This document shows, one piece after another, positions 9,819-19,321 of a stretch of DNA of 28,014 nt (position 1 is its first letter; every line of letters begins with the position of its first letter). The DNA comes from Amphimedon queenslandica. Taxonomy: Eukaryota; Porifera; Demospongiae; Haplosclerida; Niphatidae. The notes under the pieces are model-generated. The model did no database searches and was not told the origin of the DNA. It was given only the letters and a program-made list of their open reading frames with translations. The position numbers and the translations under genes are program-made. The DNA is taken from NCBI RefSeq assembly GCF_000090795.2, contig NW_003546397.1:59915-87928 (forward strand), read 5' to 3'.

Positions 9819-10715
9819 AAGACTTCAATTCCTAACGTGAAAAATTTAGCTTTTAGAAAAAGGGAAAAATTGCGTAGTAAAAATAGAGAAGGAAATGTGA
9901 ATTCAGAATTAATTGATCTTGATTCTGTTGCTGTTGCAAAAACCGAAGATCCACCAAAGTGGGTTTACAATTTAACCATTGCAGCTGAAAAGGTTTTACT
10001 AAATGGTGAATAGTTAAACGATAGAATAATGAATGCTTGTCAAGAATTGATTAGAGGCAAATATCCCCAAGTGCTTGCCTTCAGGACGTGACTTGTGGAC
10101 ATGCACTGTCATTTGAAGTTGAAACTGGAGAGTTTATTCAAATAATCCACACTGGCAGAGGCCATTGGGTAACACTATCAACAATTGGGTGTGACAGTGC
10201 AGAAATACATGTTTTTGATAGCATGACTCCAGTCATAAGCAGTTGCTTAAAAAATTAAGTTGCATCATTACTCTGCAGCAAGGCTGACATTATTACTCTG
10301 AGGTATGTGGAGTTATGTGCCATATATATATACTTTTTGTGTTACATTTTGGTTTAAGCAATGCCAACTACAAAAAGGTTCTATTGATTGTGGGTTATTC
10401 GCTTTTGCCTTTGCTGCTGTACTGGCATCTGGAAAGCATTCAAGCGCATTTCATTTTAATCAGCTTGAGTTACGTCAACATCTTCATCAATGTCTTGTAC
10501 AAGGATGTCTTTTACCATTCCATGGAAGGGACAATAGAAAAACAATCCGCCATCAATATTTGCTTCATATATACTGTAATTGTCGAATGCCTGAGTCTTT
10601 TTCTCGTAAAATGATTAAGTGTGATGGATGTCGAGAGTGGTTTCACCTTGGTTTGTGTGTTACAGAAGATAGTGATAAAAGAAATAACTGGTTTTGCAGG
10701 TCTTGCTTTGATTAA
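9819..10715 (+). pseudogene. Ginger1 Ulp1-type (C48) cysteine protease plus PHD finger, decayed
   Basis: From acceptor TTTTTAG (9818) a basic linker runs open for about 190 nt into the protease region (LLNGE then TAG at 10011-10013 where the family has Trp, followed by LNDRIMNACQ). Catalytic residues are still visible: His in GRGHWVTLSTIG (10163-10165), Asp in EIHVFDSM (10217-10219), oxyanion Gln in QLQKG (10371-10373) and nucleophile Cys in SIDCGLF (10389-10391), in the order His-Asp-Gln-Cys of Ulp1/SENP proteases that act on SUMO-like substrates. Intron 10303-10358 separates His/Asp from Gln/Cys. The last exon continues into a C4HC3 PHD finger: CNC near 10575, CDGC near 10622, WFH, LC, and WFCRSC before the TAA at 10713-10715. 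A stop after SSCLKN near 10255, a frameshift near 10075 and uncertain frame across the last intron indicate decay. Confidence 0.88.
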
Positions 10716-11115
10716 TAAGAGACAATATTTGTTGTACAATGAAGTTTATTAATACTGTTTCATAGATCTAGTTATTTTCATATAGTATGATGTACACATT
10801 CATGAGTAGTTTTTTGACGACTGTTCTAAGGAGGAGTTGGGCTATATATGAGACTAAATTTGGGCCTGAGCATAAATACTAAGTCTGTTTCTAGTATCTA
10901 TGGCCTGAGAGTGGTGGGGGACCAAAATTTGCAAGTCAGTGTTGGTACAGGATCTAGTTTTGCAATGAAAGTTTGTAGAAAATGGTCTCACAACATGGAC
11001 CAAAATTGATTTAATGGGACCTATTTTTTCTTGCAATAATTGGTCTAAGGACCAGTTTTATCTGGTCCTGGACCTTTTTTGCAATAAATTTTGGTCCACG
11101 GACCTTTTTGTACTG
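10716..11115 (+). other. Ginger1 right subterminal region with repeated GGACC/GGTCC and TTGCAA motifs
   Basis: Non-coding. The last 250 bp carry many copies of GGACC or GGTCC and several TTTGCAA or TTGCAAT words (near 10928, 10961, 11033, 11081). They echo the TIR itself (GGACCAAATTTG). Likely transposase-binding subterminal repeats by analogy; not shown. Confidence 0.55.
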
Positions 11116-11135
11116 GGACCAAATTTGCCATGACA
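11116..11135 (-). repeat. Ginger1 right terminal inverted repeat
   Basis: GGACCAAATTTGCCATGACA, the inverted partner of 6837-6856 with 3 mismatches. It ends in TGACA, so both ends read TGTCA outward-in. Confidence 0.92.
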
Positions 11136-11139
11136 GTTT
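11136..11139. repeat. Target-site duplication GTTT, right copy
   Basis: Identical to 6833-6836. Satellite sequence resumes immediately in register with the monomer interrupted at 6836. Confidence 0.9.
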
Positions 11140-12229
11140 TTAATTTGAGGTTGATTCTGGAAAAATGTATGTTCTTTTTAAATACTTCATGTACTACCAA
11201 AAAATTACTATTTGTTTCTTGTTTTCTCAGTTTCACAGTATAATTTAAAATATCATAAGTGACTAGTCAGACTCTAGTTCTTATCATTTTTAGGCCTCAT
11301 TTTGAATTGTTCTTTAATGTTTTACTACTTCTCAGTATTTGTTTCTTTTTTTTAGTTTTATGGTGTTTAAAATATCAGAGATGATTAATTAGACGAGTTC
11401 TTTTCATTTGACGTTGGATTTGAAATGACGTTACATGTTCTACCTACTTTTCATTTGTTACTTTTCTCAGTTTGATTTACCAGGACTGATTGGTCAGACA
11501 TTTGAGTTTTGTTTTTTAAAATGATGGTTCATGTACTACTGACTTCTTTTCTGAGTTTGATAGCATATTTTAACCAGGAGTGACTGATCAGATTTTTTTT
11601 ATCATTTAAGTCCTGTTTTAAAATGTGTCATGTACTAGTAGTCATTTCTCAGGATTTGCTTTTCTTTTCTCAGTTTCATTTGATAGTTAATAATAATGAC
11701 TGGTGAGACTGAGTTTTTTATCATTTGAGGTCTGATTTTGAAATGATCTTTCATGTTTTATTGACTTCTCAGTAATTGTTTCTTCTTTTCTCAGTTTTGA
11801 TTCAAAATGTAATTAATCAAACGGTTCCTGCAATTTGACTTTGGTTTTGAAATAATGTTTTATGTACTACTGAGTTTTTACTGCTTCTTTCTTACAGTTT
11901 CATGATATAGTTTAATAGAACCAATAAAACTAATCAGACTGAGTTCTTACCATTTGAGTGTGGTTTTAATAAGATGTTTAATGTACTTCTCACTTCTGTT
12001 TTTTGTCACTTTCATAGTAAAGTTTATACCTGGAATGACTGATAAGACTGAATTTGATCATTTGAATAGTTTTGAGTTTCATCATTTGAATTATGTTTAT
12101 AAATGATTTTTTATTACTGACTGTTCACTATTTGTTTCTTCTTTTCTCAGTTTGATAATGCCTGACCAGATTGAGTTCTATCATTCGAGGTTGTCTCTGA
12201 AATAATGTATGTTCTTTTTAATACTTAGT

Positions 12230-12433
12230 ATTGTATAGCAGAAAATGTTTGGGGCCCAAAATTTTCATGGATTTTGCGTTATTTTCAAACCCACAAAAAT
12301 GAAATCCACGATAATTGATCCTATACGAGTTTAAGATATGCGAAATATAGAAAACCACAAAAATTAAAGCCACAAAATTGATTTTTGGACAGATTTGTGA
12401 AATTTTGTGCAATGAAAATTTTTGACTTTCCTG
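12230..12433. mobile_element. Small insertion in satellite, probable MITE
   Basis: About 200 bp without satellite landmarks, between TTAGTATTG on the left and TATTTGTTTCTATTAG on the right, interrupting a satellite pyrimidine tract. The ends show weak inverted similarity (CAGAAAATG...AAAATTTTCATGG against the reverse-complemented right end CAGGAAAGTCAAAAATTTTC). The interior has repeated CCACAAAAAT and AATCCACGATAATT words. CAG...CTG ends next to TA would suit a pogo/Tc1-type MITE, but the exact borders and duplication are uncertain. Confidence 0.55.
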
Positions 12434-15400
12434 TATTTGTTTCTATTAGTAGAAATAGTGCATTTAAAAGAAAAGTACTGACTGATCAGACTGAGTAGAT
12501 CATCTAGATATATTAGGTTTAAGAATGTTTTATGTACTACTGACATCTCACTATTTGTTTCATCTTTTCTATTTCTTTTATACCAAAAGTGACCAATCTG
12601 ATTGAGTCTTACCATTTGAGATTGGTTTTATGATGTTTATGTACTACTCATTTTTATCTCAGTAAATGTCGCTTTTTTTTCTGAGTTTCGTTGTACTTTT
12701 GAAGGAGTAACTGATTATACTTTTTTAATCATTTTAATTTGGTATGAAAATGTTTTAGGTAATAATTATTTTGCAGTGTTTGTTTCTTCGTTCTCAGTTT
12801 CATAGTATATTTTAAGTAGCAGAAATGACTGATCATGCCTGAAAGTGACTGCCAAACTTATATCGTTTTTATCATTCGAGGTTGACTCCTAAAATGTGTT
12901 CTTTTTAATTTCACTATTTTGTTACTTTTGAAGTTTAGTATGACAGACGTCACTGATCAGTAGTAAATCATGGAAAGTGATGTTTTATGTACTTCTGACA
13001 TCTCACTATTTGTTTCATTTTTTTCTCAGTCATATTACTGTTTATAATAGTATAGTTTATACCAGAAGCGACAAATCAGGAGTTCCATTCCTACCATTTG
13101 AGTTTTTTAAATGATACTTAATGTACTGCTGACTTTTCAGTATTTGTTCGTTTCTCAGTTTTATAATATAATTTAAAATACCATAAGTGACTTATCAGAC
13201 TGAGTTTTTATCATTGGAAGTCTGATTTTCTAATGATTTTTCTTGTTTTACTGACTCCTCATTATTTGTTTCTTTTTTCGTCAGTTTCATAGTATAGTTG
13301 ATATCAGAAGGGACTTATCAGACTGAGTCCTTACCATTTGAGTCATGTTTAAAAATGATCTTTATTGTACTACTCACTTCTCACTATTCCTTTTTTGTCA
13401 CTTTCATAGTGAAGATTATGCCAGGAACAACTAATCAGACTGAGTTTTATATCACATGAGTTTGGTTAATACATGATTTTTTATTTAGTACAGACTTCTC
13501 ACTATTTGTTTCTCCTTTTCTCAGCTTGATAATATGGTTAAAATACCAGAAGTGACTGACCAGATAGATTTCGTATCATTCGGGGTTGACTCTAAAATAA
13601 TGTATGTTCTTTGCAATCCTCACTATTTTTTTAGTGAGATGTATACTTTAGAATAACAAGTGACTGATCTGACTGAGTAGATCATTTATATTAGGTTTTA
13701 TAATCATGTTTTATGTACAATTAACATGCTACTATTTGTTCCATCCTTTCTCAGTTTCAAAGTTTGTTCCATCTTTTCTCAGTTTCAAAGTATAGTTTAT
13801 ACCAGAAGTGACTGATCAGACTGAGTTTTTACGATTTGAATTTGGTGTTAAAATGATGTTTAATGTACTACTCACTTTTTACTTTACCTTTTTTGTCAAT
13901 TTCATAGTATCTAAGTCTATACCAGGAATGACCAAACAGACCGAGTTTTATCATTTGAGTTAATTTTATTATGATATTTCATTTAATAGTGACTTCTCAC
14001 TGTTTCTTCTTTTTGCAGTTTGATAGTATATTTTAAATACCAGAAGTGACTGACCAGACTGAGTTCTTATCATTCGAGGTTGACTCAAAATAATGTATGT
14101 TAATTTCAATTTTTACTATTCGTTGCTTCTTAGTTAAATGTATAGTTAAGAACAGCAACTGATTAGACCAAGTTCTTACCATTTGACTGGTTTTAAAATG
14201 ATGTTTAATGTACTAATGACTTGCTACTATTTGTTTCTTCTTTTCTCAGTTTTGTAGTATATTTTACACTGGAAGTGATGAATCAGATTTAGTTTTTTAC
14301 AATTTAAGTTTTGTTTCAAAATGTTCTGTGTACTACTTCTTTCTCAGTATTTGTTCCTTTTTTCAGGTTCATAGTATAGTTTAAATTACCTGAAATGACT
14401 GATCAGACTTTGATGTTGGATTCTGAAATGATATTTTGTTTTTTAATGTTCTCACTATTTGTTTCTTTTCTCAATTTAATGGTATTGTTTAAAATACCAG
14501 AAGTGGCTGATGATACTTAATTTTTTCATTTCAGTTTGTTGTTAAAATAATGATTTATGTCTTACTAACTGAGCTACTTGTTTCCTCTTTTGTTCTCATT
14601 TTCATAGTATAGTGTAAAATACTAGAGGTGACTCGTGTTAGACTACATAGGTTTTATAATGTGAAGTTGGTTTTGGAAACCATGATTAATGTCACTATTT
14701 GTTTCTCCTTTCCTCAAATTTGTTTCTTCTTTTCTCAGTTTGATAGCATTGTTTATACTAGGAGTAACTGATCAGACTTTGTTTGAATTATTTAAGTTTG
14801 GTTTTAAAATATGTATGCACTAAAATTATTTATGTGTTTGTTCTTCTTTTCTCAGTTTCATGGTATGGTTAAAATACCAGAAGTGACACCAAGCAGACTA
14901 AATCATTCTTATCATTTCAGGTCTAATTTTGATGTTTCCTGATTTATAGTATACTTAAAATACCAGAAGTGACTACTAAGCAGACTGAATCATTCAGGTC
15001 TAATTTTGATGTTTCCTAATTTATTGACTTTTCAGTATTTTTTCAGTTTCATAATATAGTTTTTATCAAAAGTGACTGATCCGACTTTGTTTTTTATCAT
15101 TTTAGTTTAGTTTTAAAATGTTATATGTAAGAAGGATTTCTCAGTAGTTGTTTTTGTCAGTTTCAGTGTAGTTTAAAATACCAGAAATGACTGATCAGAC
15201 TGAGTTCTTTTCATTCTAGGTTGGATTTTGTTCTCATTTGTCTCTACTTTTCTCAGTTTGATGTACCAGACTCGACTGATCAGACTGAGTTCGTTCTTAC
15301 ATTTGAGTTTGGTTTTAAAATGATGGTTCATATAGTACTGACTTCTCAGTATTTGTTTCTTTTTTGTTTTATATCATAGTTTTGAAATGACTTGAGTTCT

Positions 15401-15636
15401 TATTTGAGGTCTGATTTTGATATGATTTTTTGTTTTACTGATTTTTCAGTATTTGTTTCTTCTTTTCTCAGTTTTATAGTATAGTTTAACCAGAGTGACT
15501 TATCAGAATGAGTTCCTACCATTAGAGTTTGGTTTTATGATAATGATTAATGTACTACTGACTTCTCAAAATTTTGTTTCTTTTCAGTTTGATAGCATAG
15601 TTTATACCGGAGTGACTGATCAGACTTAGTTTTTAA

Positions 15637-15650
15637 CATTACGAATAATG
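15637..15650. repeat. Fold-back junction where the satellite changes strand
   Basis: CATTACGAATAATG: 5-bp inverted arms with loop CGAA. To the left the monomer reads on the + strand; immediately to the right the same monomer reads on the - strand (TAATGTCGACTGTTAC... then CATATAAACTAG), missing roughly 20 bases compared with a perfect mirror. Confidence 0.8.
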
Positions 15651-18600
15651 TCGACTGTTACTTTTCATATAAACTAGACAAAGACTCTAAAAAAAGAAGA
15701 AACAAATACTAAGACATTAGTAGAACATCAAACGTCATTTTAAAACCAAACTCAAATAGTAGAAACTTAGTTCAATATGATATGAAGCTGAGAAATGTAG
15801 AAACAAGAAGTGAGTAGAATATAAAAATCATTTCAAAATACAACCTCAATGATTGAACCCGGTCTTATTAGTCACTTTTAGTATAAACTGTACCGTGAAA
15901 CTAAGAAAAAAAACAGGGAACTTAGAAGAAAACATCTATTAAGAATCCAAACTCAAATATCGATAACAACTTAGTCTGATGAGTCCTTTCTGGTATTTTA
16001 AGAAACTGAAAAAAAAAAAACAAATACTAAAAAATTATTTCATAAAAAATTAAAACCAAATAATAACTAAGTCTGATCATTACTCCTGATATACAATATA
16101 CTGTAAAAATGAGAAAAAAATTGTTACTGAGGAATGAGTTGTAAGTAAAACATCATTTTAAGTGCAAAATTAATTCATGAAAACTGGGTCCGATCAGTTA
16201 CTCTTGGTTTATATGAAGTATAATATGAAACTGAGAAAAAAAGAAACAATTACCGAGAAATGAGTAGTACTTTAGGCATCATATAAATGTAAACTGAAAT
16301 GATGCAAACTAAGTCTGATCAGTCACTCCTGGTATACAATCTACTATGAAACTGAGAAAAGAATAAACAGTGTCAAGTCAGTAATGCACTAAACATTTTA
16401 AAATCGAACTCTAATCGAAAGAACTCAGTCTCAGTCACTTTTGGTATAAATGATACTATGAAACTGAGAAAAAAATAAACACTTATAAGACAGTAATAAA
16501 TCATGAAAGATTATTTCCAAATCAGACCTCAAATGATAAGGTCAGTCTGATTAGTGCCTTCTGGTATTTTAAATTATACTGTGAAACTGAAAAAAGATAA
16601 AACAAATAGTGAGTTCATTAAACATTTTAAAACCAAATTCAAATCGAAAGACAATTATACTATGACACTAAGAAAAAAACCAACAGTGAGTGCATGCATC
16701 ACATTAAAACCAAACTCAAATGAGAAACTGAGGAATAAGAAACAATTACAGAGAAATGATCATTACACAAAAATTGCAAAACCAACCTAAAATAATAAAA
16801 AAAAGGCTGAGCAGTTACTTTTGGTATTAAAGTACTATGAAACTCAGAAAAAAGAAAAGTGACTGAGAAACTAGGATGTACATAATTAACATTTTAGATG
16901 CTAACTTAACTGATAAAAACTAATTCCATTCAGTCACTCCTAGCATAAACTATACTATGAAAATGAGAAAAAAAGAATAAGTTAAATGATAAAAACTGAG
17001 TCTGATTAGTCACTCCTGGTATAAACTATACTATTAAACCGAGGAATGATGAAATAAGTGAGAAGTCAGTAAGAAATCAGATTATTTCAAAATGAGAGTT
17101 TCAATGATATGAACTCAGTCTGATTAGTCGTATTTGGTACTTTAATTCGTACTTTAAAACTGAGAAAAGATGAAACAAATAGTGAGAAGTCTGCAGTACA
17201 TTAAACATCATTTTAAAACGAAACTCAAATGGTAAAAACTCAGTCATATCAGTCACTTCTGGTATTTTAATTATACTACTGAAAAAAGAAACAAAATAGT
17301 GAGGAGTACTACATAAAAAATATATAAAAACCTAATTCAAATGACAAAATTCAGTCTCCGTCAGTCTGAAGTGAATAGTACATTATGAGTATTCTACACT
17401 AGTTTCAAATGCTACTCAGTCTGATCAGTCATTTTTGTTATTTTAAACTTTACTATGAAATTGAGAAAGCGAGAAACATATACTCAGAAATATATACATG
17501 AAGCATTTAAAAAACTTAAATGATATAAACTTAGGTCTCACCAGTCACTCTGGTGTAAACGAGACTATGAAACTGAAAAAAGAACAAATACTGACAAAAT
17601 AGTAGTACATAAAATAATTTAAAACTAAATTTAAACCATTAAAACTGAGTATGATAGTCAATTCTGGTATATACTATGCTATCAAACTGAGAAGTGAAAA
17701 CTTACTAGTACCTGAAACATTTTAGAACTGCACTTAAATGAGAAGAACTTAGGTCTGGTCAGTCCTGGTGGTATATAAACTATGCTATCAAACTGAAAGA
17801 AGAAATAGTGAGAAGTCAACACAAAACATTTCAGAATCTAACCTCAAATGATAAAAACTCAGAATAATCAGTCAATTCTGGTATTTTAAACTAAACAATG
17901 AAATTGAGAAAATGAGAAGCAAATTCTGTGAAACGAGTATTGCATTGAACATTCTACAAGCAAACTATGGAGATAAAAACTGTCTGATCAGTCAGTCCTT
18001 GTATAACTCATACTATAAAACTGAGAAAGGAAACAATGGGTGAGAAGTCAGTAGTACATTAATTATCATTTTAAAACGAAACTCAAATGGTAAGAACTTA
18101 GTCTGTTTAGTCACTTCAAAAATAAACTATAGTATGAAACTGAGAAGAGAAGAAACAAGTATTGAGAAGTCAGTGAAACATGAAAGACAAAATCCAATCT
18201 CAATAATAAGAACTCAGTCTGCTGAGTCACTGCTGGTATACTATGAAATTAAGAAAAAAAAGAAACAAATAGTGATATGTGAGTAGTACATGAAACATTT
18301 TTAAACCAAACTCAAATTCTACTCAGTCTGATCAGTCACTTTTGTTACTCTAAGCTATACTATGAAACTAACAAGAAACAAATAGTGAGAATTGAACAGA
18401 ACAATTTCAGAGTCAGTTTCAAATGCAAAGAACTCAGACTGGTCAGCCACTTTGGTATTTGAACTATACCATCAAACTGAGGAATGAAGAAACAAATATT
18501 GAGAAATGAAGTCCAAACTGAAATGTTACAAAGTCAAATCAGTTATTTCTGCTTATAAAATACTATGAAACTCAGAAAAGAAGAAATAGTTACTGAGAAA

Positions 18601-19321
18601 TGGGTAGTACATAGAACGTTCTTTTAATTGCAAACATAAACAATCAAAACTGAGTCTGATTAGTCACTCCTGGCTTAAACTATACTATAACACTGCGATA
18701 AGATTTAAAAAAAAGAGTAAGAAGTAGTACATGAACCACATGTTAAAACCAAACTAAATTGAAAAAATGGCTAAGTTATTCCTGGTAAAGAATCACTATG
18801 AAACTAAAAAAAGAAACAATTACTGAAAAACAAGTAGTGCATAAAACATCATTTTAAATGCAAATTAAAATGATAAAAGCTAATTCTGATCAGTCACTAT
18901 TCTATGAAAAGAAACAGATAAAAATGTCGGTAGCACATTAATCATCAAAATTTAAAATGAAACTCTAATTGTAAGATCTCAGTCTGATTAGTCACTGCTT
19001 GTATAAACTATATTAAGAAACTGAGAAAAGGACAAATTAAAGAGAAGTCAGTAACACACAGCAGATTGTTTCAAAATGACAATAAATGATAATATCTCAG
19101 TCTGAGTAGTCACTTATGGTATTTTAAACGATACTATGAAACTAACAAGAAAGAAAACAAGTAATTTTTGGTACATAAACATCATTATAAACCAAATTCA
19201 AATGATAACTCAGCCTGATTAGTAACTTCTATTATTTTAAACTATACTATGAAGCTAAGTAACAAATAGTGAAATTTCAAAATCAACTTCGAATGGCAAG
19301 AACTCAGTCCGGTCAGTCACT
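15646..19321 (-). repeat. Inverted satellite block, - orientation
   Basis: About 30 copies of the same monomer read as reverse complement: CTGAGAAAAGAAGAAACAAA, TAGTGAGAAGTCAGTAGTAC, CATCATTTTAAAACCAAACT, CAAATGATAAGAACTCAGTC, TGATCAGTCACTTCTGGTAT, TTTAAACTATACTATGAAAC. Divergence looks similar to the flanking + blocks, so the flip is not obviously recent. The open frame seen at 16554-16790 on the + strand is an artefact of the repeat. The right border is at about 19321, after GGTCAGTCACT. Confidence 0.95.

Larger units (their letters stand above)
6837..11135 (+). mobile_element. Ginger1-type DNA transposon, 4,299 bp, inserted in satellite
   Basis: A full-length but decayed cut-and-paste element. 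Seen: 20-bp terminal inverted repeats (17/20 identical) beginning TGTCA, perfect 4-bp flanking duplication GTTT, and an intron-containing coding region with an integrase-like transposase, a Ulp1-type protease and a PHD finger. Known of the family: Ginger1 elements encode transposases related to Gypsy integrases, with a GPY/F domain, termini of the TGTNR type and 4-bp target duplications; accessory Ulp1 and PHD domains occur in some. The match of termini, duplication length and domain set makes the assignment strong. Multiple frameshifts and stops show that this copy no longer encodes a working transposase. Its own intron was later hit by a MITE. Confidence 0.93.
11136..15641 (+). repeat. Degenerate tandem satellite, block 2, + orientation
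   Basis: Continuation of the same array after Ginger1. Subtype order is clearest between 13390 and 14120: a GTCACTTTCATAGTGAAG monomer (about 13397), a GACTGACCAG/GGTTGACTCTAAAATAATG monomer (13527), a GAATAACA...GAGTAGATCATTTATATTAGG monomer (about 13640), a TTTATACCAGAAGTGACTGATCAG monomer (about 13790), then again a GTCAATTTCATAG monomer (13895). This is a four-monomer period of about 500 bp. Local slips include a duplicated CTTTCTCAGTTTCAAAG stretch at about 13740-13790 and an 86-bp duplication at about 14870-15030. A separate insertion occupies about 12230-12433. Confidence 0.95.

Noticed and set aside
10512..10739. Minus-strand open frame opposite the Ulp1/PHD exon
   Set aside because: Antisense shadow of a coding segment with recognised catalytic and zinc-binding residues on the + strand.
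16554..16790. 78-residue Lys/Thr-rich open frame in the inverted block
   Set aside because: It is the antisense reading of the satellite monomer, with no recognisable domain.
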